Below, in pieces: positions 46,838 through 56,283 of a stretch of 64,000 nucleotides of DNA (positions within the stretch are counted from its first letter, which is position 1; every line of letters begins with the position of its first letter). Location of the stretch: assembly GCA_012271135.1 (NCBI GenBank), contig JAAXGZ010000152.1, forward strand, positions 1-64,000, read 5' to 3'. Below the pieces are notes generated by a model that saw nothing but the letters and a program-made list of their open reading frames with translations, was not told where the DNA came from and searched no databases. This DNA is from Caldilineales bacterium (lineage in GTDB: Bacteria; Chloroflexota; Anaerolineae; Caldilineales; Caldilineaceae). A program made the translations under genes and the position numbers.

Positions 46838-48154
46838 ATGACTGCATCTCGTATTTCCCGGCGCAGGTTTTTTCAAGGTTTGTCTTGGGTGGGAGTTGGC
46901 ACGGTGGTCGCTGCCTGCACACCCATGCCAGCACCCACGGTGACCGAGGAGGGAGTTCCCGCCGCCGAAGCCATCCACATTCGCTTTGCGGGATGGGGCA
47001 ATACGGAGGAGCTGACTCTTTATGAGAACATTGCCGCCGCCCACATGGAGGAGGACTCAGGCATTGAGATAGAGAACCTGGGATTCCCGGGCTCGGACTA
47101 TGCCCAAAAACTTTTTTCTTGGATAGCTTCTGGGGATCCGCCGGAGAACCTCCGTACCGGTACCCAGTACTTCCCCACGCTGTGGGCGGACGGTGTCTTG
47201 CTGGCCCTGACGGAGTACTTCAATAGCACGCCGGATCTGCTGGATGACGCCCAATACATGACGGTACTGTATGACATCTACACGTTGGACAATGAAATGT
47301 TCGCCACCGTGATCGGTCCCAATGTCATGGCGGCCTACCTGAACATGGATATGCTGTCGGAGGCTGGTCTTGAATACCCGGGTGCAGATTGGACCTATGA
47401 CGATTACGCCGCCATGGCCGTGGCCATGACCGGCGGTGAAGGTATGGAAAAGACCTTTGGTTCCAGCAACGCCTACTGGTGGATGGTGTGGGAGAGCCAG
47501 CTGTGGGCCCGGGGCGGGGATCTCTTCGATGCCATTTACAATCCGACTCGCTGCCTGCTGGACAGCGAGGAGATGATCGAGACCTGTCGGTGGTTCCAGG
47601 ACATGGTACACACCCATGGGGCAGCTCCGACCGCCGGTGAGGCGGCCGGCTTTGAAGGCGGCTGGAATTCGGGCCGCATCGGCATGGAGATAACCGGTAC
47701 CTGGGCGGTAAACGCCCGGCGTAAGATTGATGCCTTTGCCTGGGATCTGGCTCACCTGCCACGGGAAAAGCACCAAGCGTCGGCCCATGCAGCCGGAGGC
47801 ATCGTGATTCCCAATACAGTCGCACATCCCGACGCAGCCTGGTCACACGCGGCGTACCATCAGGGAGATCGCGCCCAGGAAATGTATGCACGTGATGGAC
47901 TGAATGCGCCCATTATGCTGAAGTGGGCTACGTCTCCGGCGTTCCTGGAACTGGAGGGGGCTCCCCCGCATCACTCAGCCCGCGTGGATGCCATGGCTTA
48001 CTCCCGAAACAGGGACTTCTACTTTGCTCAGTGGACCGAGGTGCGCAACAAGGCATTCAATCCCGAGATGGATAAGCTGATGACCGGAGAACAAACGCCA
48101 GAAGACACGGCCCTCAACATGGCACAGAAGGCTCAGGAAATCCTCGACGCCTGA
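46838..48154 (+). CDS. ABC importer solute-binding lipoprotein (CUT1-like), copy 1
   Basis: 438 residues. The leader has Arg-Arg-Arg at 8-10 (SRRRFFQGLSW, Tat-like) and the lipobox VVAAC with Cys27. After a short linker the binding fold begins (IRFAGWGNTEELTLYENIAA). It has the family 1 extracellular solute-binding pattern, for example AYLNMDMLSEAGLEYPGADW. It captures substrate outside the cell for the permeases at 49786 and 50706. The next gene is a close tandem copy. The substrate is unknown; the operon ends in a sulfatase gene. Confidence 0.92.
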   Translation: MTASRISRRRFFQGLSWVGVGTVVAACTPMPAPTVTEEGVPAAEAIHIRFAGWGNTEELTLYENIAAAHMEEDSGIEIENLGFPGSDYAQKLFSWIASGDPPENLRTGTQYFPTLWADGVLLALTEYFNSTPDLLDDAQYMTVLYDIYTLDNEMFATVIGPNVMAAYLNMDMLSEAGLEYPGADWTYDDYAAMAVAMTGGEGMEKTFGSSNAYWWMVWESQLWARGGDLFDAIYNPTRCLLDSEEMIETCRWFQDMVHTHGAAPTAGEAAGFEGGWNSGRIGMEITGTWAVNARRKIDAFAWDLAHLPREKHQASAHAAGGIVIPNTVAHPDAAWSHAAYHQGDRAQEMYARDGLNAPIMLKWATSPAFLELEGAPPHHSARVDAMAYSRNRDFYFAQWTEVRNKAFNPEMDKLMTGEQTPEDTALNMAQKAQEILDA

Positions 48155-48209
48155 CATCCCACATGCGGGATGTGTGATTGGCCTGCCCTGCAATGAGTTG
48201 CAGGGCAGG
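48155..48209 (+). terminator. Two hairpins after the first binding-protein gene
   Basis: CATCCC (48155-48160) pairs with GGGATG (48167-48172). CCTGCCCTGCAA (48182-48193) pairs exactly with TTGCAGGGCAGG (48198-48209), loop TGAG, followed by TTCCTTG. The second is a strong stem. It may end or stabilise the transcript of copy 1. Confidence 0.65.
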
Positions 48210-48321
48210 TTCCTTGAGGTGCGGCATCCGGTGAGTTCGTTTCCGGCATCCGGTCTGATTTCTGGGAATATTGTCGTTTGCTAGAATTCAGGTCGCGAGC
48301 GCAACACAGTGGAGGCTGGAC

Positions 48322-49638
48322 ATGGTCCGTATGCAACTTTCCCGGCGCCGGTTCTTGCAAGGTGTGTCTTGGTTGAGTGCAGGCGCCTTGGTGGCCGCCT
48401 GTACCGCCCCCATGCCTACTCTGGCAGGCATGGATGAAGGTGCGGCGGCTGAGCCCGTTCGCATCCGCTTTGCCGGATGGGGCAATACCGAGGAATTGAC
48501 TCTCTATGAGAATATCGCCGCCGCCCATAGGGAAGAAGACCCGGGCATCGAGATTGAAAACCTGGGGTTCCCTTTCTCTGATTACGCCCAGAAGCTGTTT
48601 GCTTGGATTGCCTCCGGGGATCCGCCGGAAAATCTGCGCACGGGTACGCAGTTCTTCCCGACGCTGTGGGCCGACGACGTGTTGTTGCCGTTGACCGAAT
48701 ACTTCAATGTCGAGGAGAACTTCCTGGATGACAGCCATTACATGACGGAGCTGTTCGACATCTACACCATGGATGACGACATGTTTGCAACCGTCATCGG
48801 TCCCAACGTGATGGCGGCCTATCTGAACATGGATATGCTGGAAGCGGCCGGACTGGAGTATCCCGCGGAAACCTGGACCTATGACGATTGGGTTGCCATG
48901 GCCCAGGCCATGACGGGTGGTGAGGGCATTGATCGGACATTCGGATCCACCAATGCCTACTGGTGGATGGTGTGGCAGGTGCAGCTTTGGGCCAGAGGCG
49001 GCGATCTCTTTGATCAGGTATACGACCCAACGACCTGTACGCTTGACAGTGAAGCCATGGTGGCCACTTGCCGCTGGCATCAGGATCTGGTGCACACCCA
49101 CAAGGTAGCCCCCACCGCCGGCGAGGCGGCGGGTTTTGAAGGCGGGTGGAATTCGGGACGCATCGGTATGGAAGTCACCGGCACGTGGGCCGTGAACGCC
49201 CGCCGCAAGATTGACGCGTTCAGCTGGGATCTGGCGCACCTCCCCCAAGATATGCACCAGGCCACGTCACATCTGGCAGGCGGCATCGTAATCCCGAAAA
49301 CCGCCCGGAATCCAGATGCGGCCTGGTCGCACGCGGCCTATCACATCAAGGACCGGGCCCAGGAGATGTACGCCATGGATGGCCTGAACGCGCCCATCAT
49401 GCTGAAGTGGTCCAACTCTCCCACCTTCCTGGAACTGGAAGGGGCCCCTCCTCGCCACAAGATTCGCGTGGACGCCATGTCGTATTCGCGCAACCGGGAC
49501 TTCTACTTTGCCCAGTGGACGGAAGTTCGCAACAAGGCCTTCAATCCAGAAATGGACAAGCTGATGACAGGTGAGCAGACACCGGAAAACACCGCTCGCA
49601 ACATGGCCCGAAAGGCCCAGGAGATTCTGGACGGTTAA
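48322..49638 (+). CDS. ABC importer solute-binding lipoprotein (CUT1-like), copy 2
   Basis: 438 residues, the same length as copy 1 and highly similar throughout. The leader is SRRRFLQGVSW with Cys27 in LVAAC. Long identical runs include DPPENLRTGTQ and AGEAAGFEGGWNSGRIGME. The start at 48322 has GGAGG about 6 bases upstream; the next Met at residue 4 is also possible. It precedes the permeases with a strong hairpin between. Differences from copy 1 are mostly in the N- and C-terminal lobes, so ligand preference may differ slightly. Confidence 0.92.
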   Translation: MVRMQLSRRRFLQGVSWLSAGALVAACTAPMPTLAGMDEGAAAEPVRIRFAGWGNTEELTLYENIAAAHREEDPGIEIENLGFPFSDYAQKLFAWIASGDPPENLRTGTQFFPTLWADDVLLPLTEYFNVEENFLDDSHYMTELFDIYTMDDDMFATVIGPNVMAAYLNMDMLEAAGLEYPAETWTYDDWVAMAQAMTGGEGIDRTFGSTNAYWWMVWQVQLWARGGDLFDQVYDPTTCTLDSEAMVATCRWHQDLVHTHKVAPTAGEAAGFEGGWNSGRIGMEVTGTWAVNARRKIDAFSWDLAHLPQDMHQATSHLAGGIVIPKTARNPDAAWSHAAYHIKDRAQEMYAMDGLNAPIMLKWSNSPTFLELEGAPPRHKIRVDAMSYSRNRDFYFAQWTEVRNKAFNPEMDKLMTGEQTPENTARNMARKAQEILDG

Positions 49639-49712
49639 CACACGGTACCCAGAATCAACACACTTCCATCTGGAATTTCCTGGCAGACAGCCAAGACAGA
49701 AGGGAACTTCGT

Positions 49713-49755
49713 GCGGCAGTTGCCCGGTCTCGACTCCGGACCGGGCAACTGCCGC
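49713..49755 (+). terminator. 17-bp hairpin between binding-protein and permease genes
   Basis: GCGGCAGTTGCCCGGTC (49713-49729) and its exact complement (49739-49755) enclose 9 bases. No T tract follows. In maltose-type operons such stems protect the binding-protein mRNA and lower permease expression; that role is inferred here. Confidence 0.75.
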
Positions 49756-49785
49756 CAGACTACCTGAAGGCAGGGAAACCGACTT

Positions 49786-50703
49786 GTGATTGGACGTCTT
49801 TTGGCTTCCCGGGGCCGGAATCTTACCCGGCGGGAAGCCCTCGAGTGCTACCTGTTTATTTCCCCGGTATGTATCGGACTTCTGGCTTTCACCATTGGCC
49901 CCATATTGGCTTCCCTCTATTTCAGTTTCACGGAATACAACATTATCCGGGCACCGAAGTGGGTGGGTCTGGGAAAGTTCCATGACCTGATACAGGATGA
50001 ACTGTTTTGGCAGTCCCTTAAGGTAACAAGCCTGTATGTGGTCATGCACCTGCCGCTAAGCCTGGTGCTGGCGTTGGGCATCGCCCTGCTCATGAACCAG
50101 AAAGTGCGTGGCATCATATTTTTCCGTACTGTCTATTACCTGCCGTCAGTCGTGTCCGGTGTGGCCGTGGCACTGCTGTGGATGTGGATTTTCAATCCCG
50201 AATTTGGTATTCTCAACACGCTGCTGGCTTTGGTCAACATCCGGGGACCGGCATGGCTCTTTGATGAGCACTGGTCCCTGCCGGCGATTGCCCTCATGAG
50301 TTTGTGGGGTGTGGGTGGCAGCATGCTGATCTACTTGGCGGGCCTGCAGGGCATCCCCAGCGAACTGTACGAGGCCGCGGAGATCGACGGTGCGTCTCGC
50401 TGGCGCCGGTTCTGGTTCATTACGTTACCGCTGTTGAGTACCGTGATCCTGTTCAACCTGGTGATGGGCCTCATCGCGTCCTTCCAGGAGTTTACGCCGG
50501 CCTATGTCATGACCAGCGGAGGGCCGAATTTCTCCACCTTGTTCTACAACTATTACCTGTACGAGAACGCGTTCGAGTACCTGTACATGGGCTATGCCTC
50601 CGCCATGGCCTGGGTCCTGTTGGTGATTGTGCTGATCCTGACGCTGCTGGTATTCAAGTCCTCGCCCATGTGGGTGTTCTATCAGGAACGACAGAAGGAA
50701 TAG
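49786..50703 (+). CDS. ABC importer permease, MalF-like
   Basis: 305 residues, six membrane helices. The start is GTG at 49786 with AGGGA upstream. Helices such as LFISPVCIGLLAFTIGPILA and VVSGVAVALLWMWIFNPEFG are typical of CUT1 permeases. The EAA loop that contacts the ATPase is in ELYEAAEIDGASRWRRFW. It pairs with the MalG-like protein 2 bases downstream. Confidence 0.92.
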   Translation: MIGRLLASRGRNLTRREALECYLFISPVCIGLLAFTIGPILASLYFSFTEYNIIRAPKWVGLGKFHDLIQDELFWQSLKVTSLYVVMHLPLSLVLALGIALLMNQKVRGIIFFRTVYYLPSVVSGVAVALLWMWIFNPEFGILNTLLALVNIRGPAWLFDEHWSLPAIALMSLWGVGGSMLIYLAGLQGIPSELYEAAEIDGASRWRRFWFITLPLLSTVILFNLVMGLIASFQEFTPAYVMTSGGPNFSTLFYNYYLYENAFEYLYMGYASAMAWVLLVIVLILTLLVFKSSPMWVFYQERQKE

Positions 50704-50705
50704 CT

Positions 50706-51566
50706 GTGTCTGTAGCCCAGGGCACGAGCAGGACTACGGCGCGGCGCCTTGAACATTTCTTAACCTACTTGTTGCTGGTCACCGGGGGGGTGGTCATCTG
50801 TATCCCGTTCTTCTGGATGATCTCTACCTCCCTGAAGCAGCAGATGGATGTCTACCTCTTTCCCCCCCAATGGATCCCCGAGCCAGTGCAGTGGGACAAC
50901 TATCGACAGGTCATGACCTTCTGGCCCTTTTGGACCTATGTCGGCAACAGTGTCTTTGTCAGTGTGGGTTCGATCGTCGGCAAGCTGATTGCCAGTTCGC
51001 TGGCGGCCTATGGGTTCGCCCGTTTGCGGGCGCGCGGCCGGGATGTCATTTTTGTCATTCTGCTCAGTACCATGATGCTGCCCAGTCAGGTGACGCTGAT
51101 TCCCCAGTTCATCCTGTTCAGCAAGCTGCGCTGGATTGACTCGTTCAAGCCGTTGGTGGTACCGGCGTTTTTCTTAGGGCCATTCTACGTTTTCCTGCTG
51201 CGTCAGTTCTTTATGACCATCTCCTTTGAACTGGAAGACGCGGCGCGCATGGACGGGTGCAATTCGCTGCAGGTCTTCTACCGCGTGATTCTGCCTCTCT
51301 CGATGCCGGCACTGGCCATAGTTGCCATCTTTGAATTCCGGGGACGTTGGAATGATTTCCTGGAACCGCTGATCTTCTTGAATTCGCCGTCCAAAAGAAC
51401 GCTGGCGCTGGCGCTCCAGTTTTTCCAGGGTTCGGAAGGTGTGTTGCCTCAGCTGCATCTGCTGATGGCCGCCTCTTTCCTGAGCATGGTACCCCTGTTG
51501 GTGTTGTTCACGGTGGCCCAGAAGCGGTTCATCCAAGGCATTGTCTTCACGGGGATCAAAGGCTGA
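50706..51566 (+). CDS. ABC importer permease, MalG-like
   Basis: 286 residues, six membrane helices. The start is GTG at 50706, two bases after the MalF-like stop. IPFFWMISTSLKQQMDVYLF and the EAA-like loop ELEDAARMDGCNSLQVFYRV are characteristic. The end FIQGIVFTGIKG is the common MalG C-terminus. The next gene is a sulfatase, 105 bp later. Confidence 0.92.
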   Translation: MSVAQGTSRTTARRLEHFLTYLLLVTGGVVICIPFFWMISTSLKQQMDVYLFPPQWIPEPVQWDNYRQVMTFWPFWTYVGNSVFVSVGSIVGKLIASSLAAYGFARLRARGRDVIFVILLSTMMLPSQVTLIPQFILFSKLRWIDSFKPLVVPAFFLGPFYVFLLRQFFMTISFELEDAARMDGCNSLQVFYRVILPLSMPALAIVAIFEFRGRWNDFLEPLIFLNSPSKRTLALALQFFQGSEGVLPQLHLLMAASFLSMVPLLVLFTVAQKRFIQGIVFTGIKG

Positions 51567-51670
51567 CCACAGGCGCCAACATTGCCTTTTTCCAGTTATC
51601 GTGTGTCCCGACCTCCCTCCTGCACCAGTTGCCGAGTCTTGTCCACGATTCACTGGAAGCTTCCGTCAAT

Positions 51671-53107
51671 ATGAATGACACCCGACCCAATATTCTTTTT
51701 TTCTTCGCGGATCAGTACCGCCATGATGCACTCGGCCTGAACGACGCGGCTGTGGTACAAACTCCCGGCCTCGATGATCTGGCAGCGCGCGGCATGCGGT
51801 TCTCGCATGCCTTTACCCCCACTTCTCTCTGTTCGCCTGCCCGAGCTTCCCTATTGACAGGACTCTACGCCCATAATCACGGCTTGCTGGCCAACATGGG
51901 CAATTTCAATGGGGTCTTCGATCGGCAGCTGTTGGACCACGTGGGTTACCCCCAGTTGCTGGGACGCAACGACTACGATGTGCACCATGTGGGCAAGTGG
52001 CACCTGCCTGCCGATGACAACCCGATCCATTGGGGGTTTCAGTCCTTTGCATCGGACTCGCACTACGCTGCGGAAAAAAGGAATCTGGGGCTGGAAGCGG
52101 ATCGGGCCAAGGAAGTGCAACGGTTGGAATGGGGTGGCTCGGCACCGTTCTGTGGTCGTTCCCAACTTCCAGCCGAGCAATTGCAGGAGGCGTGGGCAGC
52201 GGACAGGACCATTGCCTTGCTGGAAGAGCAGGCGACCCGGGATCAGCCGTTCATGATCTGCACCTCCTTCTTCGGCCCCCATTTCCCCTACAGTGTGCCC
52301 GCCCCCTACGACACCATGTATGACCCGGATTCAGTGGGACGCTGGGGCAATTTCGAGGAAACTTTCGCTGGTAAGCCGCTCATTCAGCAAAAGGAGATGT
52401 TGCGCTGGAACGCCAGTCACTTGACCTGGGCTGACTGGCAGCGGGTGATCGCCCATTACTGGGGCTATTGTACGTTTATCGATGCTCAGATCCAAAGCGT
52501 GCTGGAGCGACTGGAGGCACTGGAACTGGCTTCGAATACCATCGTGGTTTTCGCCAGTGACCACGGCGACATGTTGGGCAGTCACCGGCTGTTCAACAAA
52601 GGTATGTATATGTATGATGAGACGTACCGCATCCCGTTGATTATTCATTGGCCGGGAGTGACTGAAGGCGGATCACACTGCGATGCCTTTGTCAATCTGG
52701 TCGATCTGATGCCTACGTTGCTGGAGTGGGGAGGCGCAGAGGAACCCGCCGAGTTGGATGGTCGTTCCCTGGTTCCTCTGCTGCACGGTGCGACTCCGGC
52801 GGATTGGCCCGATGATGTGTATGCGGAATTCCATGGGTATGAGTCCGCCCTGTTCACCCAGCGTATGGTACGCACCCGGAACTGGAAGTACATATACAAT
52901 CCGGGTGCCGAGGACGAACTGTATGATGTGGCCAGTGATCCGGGTGAATTGCGCAATTTGGCTGAAGACCTCGGATATAAGCATGTGCTCCGGCGCATGA
53001 AGGATCGTCTGGTTGCTTGGCTGAACCGCACTCGAGACGACATAGGTTCAGAAGACAGCTGGAAGGGTTCTCCCTACGATCTGTATATTACGCAGAGAGA
53101 ACGATAA
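51671..53107 (+). CDS. Type I sulfatase, last gene of the first importer operon
   Basis: 478 residues from the start at 51671 (MNDTRPNILFFFADQ). Cys54 in CSPARAS is the expected formylglycine. VVFASDHGDMLGSHR carries metal ligands. No signal peptide. An in-frame ATG 14 codons earlier is not used since similarity begins later. Together with the binding proteins and permeases upstream it suggests desulfation after uptake. The substrate is unknown. Confidence 0.93.
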   Translation: MNDTRPNILFFFADQYRHDALGLNDAAVVQTPGLDDLAARGMRFSHAFTPTSLCSPARASLLTGLYAHNHGLLANMGNFNGVFDRQLLDHVGYPQLLGRNDYDVHHVGKWHLPADDNPIHWGFQSFASDSHYAAEKRNLGLEADRAKEVQRLEWGGSAPFCGRSQLPAEQLQEAWAADRTIALLEEQATRDQPFMICTSFFGPHFPYSVPAPYDTMYDPDSVGRWGNFEETFAGKPLIQQKEMLRWNASHLTWADWQRVIAHYWGYCTFIDAQIQSVLERLEALELASNTIVVFASDHGDMLGSHRLFNKGMYMYDETYRIPLIIHWPGVTEGGSHCDAFVNLVDLMPTLLEWGGAEEPAELDGRSLVPLLHGATPADWPDDVYAEFHGYESALFTQRMVRTRNWKYIYNPGAEDELYDVASDPGELRNLAEDLGYKHVLRRMKDRLVAWLNRTRDDIGSEDSWKGSPYDLYITQRER

Positions 53108-53910
53108 GGGAACACAAAGGCTCTTGTTCCTTCAGTGGCGTTTGATGCCCTGGCGTTGCCAAGGGCAACGATTGTCTCTTGGGCCGCAGTCCACCCGGAA
53201 GACCTGTACTTTGGCTGTCAAGTCGATTGGTTGGATTGCCGTATTGCAATTGCCCTTGGCTCTGTCAGAGTTGCAGGCAGGCTCCCCAAATTCGACGCTC
53301 CTGTTGTCAACTGCCTGCCGCAGCGTGCGAACGGCATGCCAATGGGAGGTCAAGTGTGCATCAAAACGCCGTTGATGTTCCTTGTGATGTTCAAACCGAC
53401 GACGAGAATCGCTGGCGGGGGTGACCCGGTGTCATCCGTTGGTCTTGCGGGAGAGTCGTTTTTGGTCCTCGGCGCAGGCGAAAAGCGGCAGCCGAAAAAG
53501 GACGGTGATGGCATGTTCGTACGCGTCTTTGAGGTTCCGGGACTTGTGCTCCATCGGCTGTCGATGCCGACGTTGGCAACTTCACGTTGTTCGCCGATCC
53601 TGGTTGGAGATCGTTTGTGTACCACCTTGGCCTGAACCAGAGCCATGGCACCGTGCCGGCGCAACGCACGTGCGCTTGTACGGCTGTATGTTCCTTCCAC
53701 TCGTCGCGTCGATGAGCAAAAGCTGTACCGGGAGACTCTGCCTGCCTAATACGGGTTGGTGGAGGTTGGTGGAACGCCGACAGGGTCGGAAAACCGGATT
53801 CTCATGGTCGGCCGCAAGAAAAAACGGCTGCTTCCCACCTGTGTCGTTCCCAGTGACCCGTGCGCTGCTTTGGAAGTGGTGGCAGTTCGCAGCGTCTCCA
53901 AACAGGCCTC
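53108..53910. other. Convergent gap with a terminator-like hairpin
   Basis: No credible gene in about 800 bp; a plus-strand frame of 166 codons (53135-53635) has no ribosome site or known relative. A stem CGTTGCC (53154-53160) with GGCAACG (53164-53170), followed by ATTGTCTCTTG, is a likely end for the sulfatase transcript. The convergent sulfatase operon ends at 53911. Confidence 0.45.
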
Positions 53911-55416
53911 TCAGGCACCGCAGTAGCGGTAGTTGTCCATCCTGTCGGTCAGGGCAAGACGATCACCCAGTTTCGCCAGCATCTCGGCCTTCACCTGGAG
54001 GTGTCCGGGATCGTCCCAGAGGTTCTGCATTTCCAACGGATCGTTTTCGAGGTCGTAGAGCACGCCTTCCCCGAAACCGCCATAGATGCAGATCTTCCAG
54101 CGTTCCGTGATCAGCATGCGGTAGCGGCACATCTCCTGCGACACGCCGTCCTCGTCGAACTCCATCAGCTTGCCGTCCTGCTGCGGCCGGGCTCCCGTGT
54201 CGATGACGGGCCTCAGTGATTCGCCGGGCAGGATCGCGCGTTGTGCCTGTTGGCCTCCCCGCAGGTCGAAATCCTGCTGGTCCAGGCCTGCGTAGTCGAG
54301 GACCGTCGGCACGAAGTCCAAATGGCTGACCGGCTGTGACACCCCCATGCCCTGCTGTCCTCCGGGCGCGCGCCAGATCAAGGGCACGCGCACAACGGGT
54401 TCGTACGGCCAGGGGCCCTTGAACAACAGGTGGTGCGACCCCAGGTAGTCGCCGTGGTCGGAGAGGAATACGACGATGGTGTTCTTGGTCAACCCGCATT
54501 CGTCCAACGCACTGAGCAACCGTCCCACGCAGTCGTCGATGTGGGTGATCATGCCGTAGGTCTGGGCAATGGATTCCCTCAAGACAGCCTCATCCCAGTT
54601 GCGGTGCATGTTTCGGTCACCCATGTCAAACCGCTCCAGGTAGCCGCACGGATCCTCGAGGTGGTTCCAGTTGTCGGGCAGCGAGACGGCTGCGGGGTCG
54701 TACATCTCGCTGTAGGGTTTGGCGGCGCAGAAGGGATGGTGCGGGTCCGGGAAGGAGGTCACAAGAAAGAAAGGCTGGTCTTCCTGCGCAGACAGGAAGT
54801 CGATGCTGCGCTCGGTGATCCAGTCGTTGTAGTGCCATTCGGGCGGGATGGGCATGCGCCAGGTCTGCGGGCCCGCGGAGTAATAGGCCTTCTCCCGGCT
54901 CAGTTCGGCCTTGGTGCCGGGCCGCTTGGCCTCCACGTCGTTTACGTAGTCCCCGTTGACGTAGTTCACGTGCCCGCCCACGTAGTCCACGCTTTCGTAG
55001 CCGTAGAACGGCAGCGGCAGTTCCTTGATGGTGCCGTCGTTCCACAGGTCCCGGCTTTCCCAAGTGGCCGGCTGGCCGTCGTCGTCCCGCGCATCGGTGC
55101 TAAAGGGTTGCAGGTGAATCTTGCCGACACAATGGGTCCGATAGCCGTTCGCAGCCAGCACACCGGTCACGGTGGGAATGTTTTCGTCCAGGTTACAGCC
55201 ATTGGTGGTCAGGCCGTGCTGGCGCGGGGTCAGGCCAGTGTGCAGTGTCGCCCGCGAGGGTTGGCAGACCGGGTTGGAGGGGTAGGCCCGATTGAAATTG
55301 ACTCCCTCTGCGGCCAGCCTGTCCAGATTGGGCGTCCGGACTTCATCGTTGCCATTCCAGCCCAGGCTGAAACTGTTCATCTGGTCGACGATGACGACAA
55401 GGAAGTTGGGCTGCAT
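53911..55416 (-). CDS. Type I sulfatase, last gene of the second importer operon
   Basis: 501 residues. The N-terminal metal site is VVIVDQMNSF, Cys51 in CQPSR is the formylglycine site, and VVFLSDHGDYLGSHH follows. No signal peptide. It starts 8 bases after the MalG-like permease stop, so it clearly belongs to the operon. It is a near full-length paralogue of the sulfatase at 39035-40531. Confidence 0.94.
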   Translation of the reverse strand: MQPNFLVVIVDQMNSFSLGWNGNDEVRTPNLDRLAAEGVNFNRAYPSNPVCQPSRATLHTGLTPRQHGLTTNGCNLDENIPTVTGVLAANGYRTHCVGKIHLQPFSTDARDDDGQPATWESRDLWNDGTIKELPLPFYGYESVDYVGGHVNYVNGDYVNDVEAKRPGTKAELSREKAYYSAGPQTWRMPIPPEWHYNDWITERSIDFLSAQEDQPFFLVTSFPDPHHPFCAAKPYSEMYDPAAVSLPDNWNHLEDPCGYLERFDMGDRNMHRNWDEAVLRESIAQTYGMITHIDDCVGRLLSALDECGLTKNTIVVFLSDHGDYLGSHHLLFKGPWPYEPVVRVPLIWRAPGGQQGMGVSQPVSHLDFVPTVLDYAGLDQQDFDLRGGQQAQRAILPGESLRPVIDTGARPQQDGKLMEFDEDGVSQEMCRYRMLITERWKICIYGGFGEGVLYDLENDPLEMQNLWDDPGHLQVKAEMLAKLGDRLALTDRMDNYRYCGA

Positions 55417-55424
55417 CGGATTCG

Positions 55425-56276
55425 CTATCCCTTTAGGCCGGTAAGGGCTATGCCCCGGATGATCTGCCGCTGGAACAGCAGGAAGGCGATCACCACCGGA
55501 AAGACGGCGATGAAGGCGCCGGCGTTCTGGACGGCGAAGTTGCGCTCGTATTCCGCCGCGAACGTGGCCAGGCCGACCGCCAGCGTGTACTTGGCGGTGT
55601 TGGTCAGGACCACCAGGGGCCAGAGCAGGTTGTCCCAGTTGGCCAGGAACTGGATGATGCCCAGGGCCGCCAGCGACGACGGCACCAGCGGCAATGCCAC
55701 GAACACGAACAGGCGCGGCTCGCTGGCGCCGTCGATGCGTCCGGCGTCCAGCAGCTCGTTGGGCACACTGTGCATGAACTGGCGCATCAGGAAGATTCCG
55801 TAGGGGGTCACCACGGCCGGAACGATGATGGAGGCGTAGGTGTTGAGCAGGTTGGCCCAGAGCACCACTTGGTAGTGGGGAATCAGCAGCATGGGGCCCG
55901 GGATCATCATCGTGGCGATGATCACGTAGAACATCGGTTCCTTGAAGCGGAAGTCGTACTTGTTCCAGACGAAGCCCAGGTAGGCGGAGGTGAGCACGCT
56001 GAGCGGCGTGGCCACGCCGGTGACCAGCAGGCTGTTCATGAAGTAGCGGCCGAACTTGATCTTCGTCCAGGCTGCAATCAGAGGTTCCAGCGTGAAGGTC
56101 TTGGGCAGGAAGGAGGGCGGATACTGGCTGATTTCCGCCTCCGCCTTGAAGGTGGACATCCCCATCCAGAGGACGGGGAAGAGCATGGCGAAGGCCCCGA
56201 TGAACAAGAGCAGGTACAGGAGCACCGCCCCGGGATCGATGCGCAGGCGGATGCGCCGGGCAGTGGCGGTGGTCAT
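55425..56276 (-). CDS. ABC importer permease, MalG-like
   Basis: 283 residues, six helices. FPVLWMGMSTFKAEAEISQY in the first part and the EAA loop ELLDAGRIDGASEPRLF are CUT1 features. The end is IIRGIALTGLKG. It lies 7 bases after the MalF-like gene and 8 bases before the sulfatase. Confidence 0.92.
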   Translation of the reverse strand: MTTATARRIRLRIDPGAVLLYLLLFIGAFAMLFPVLWMGMSTFKAEAEISQYPPSFLPKTFTLEPLIAAWTKIKFGRYFMNSLLVTGVATPLSVLTSAYLGFVWNKYDFRFKEPMFYVIIATMMIPGPMLLIPHYQVVLWANLLNTYASIIVPAVVTPYGIFLMRQFMHSVPNELLDAGRIDGASEPRLFVFVALPLVPSSLAALGIIQFLANWDNLLWPLVVLTNTAKYTLAVGLATFAAEYERNFAVQNAGAFIAVFPVVIAFLLFQRQIIRGIALTGLKG

Positions 56277-56283
56277 GGTCCGG

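Noticed and set aside
53135..53635. 166-codon open frame on the plus strand
   Set aside because: No ribosome site or recognised motif; it lies in a gap between convergent operons.
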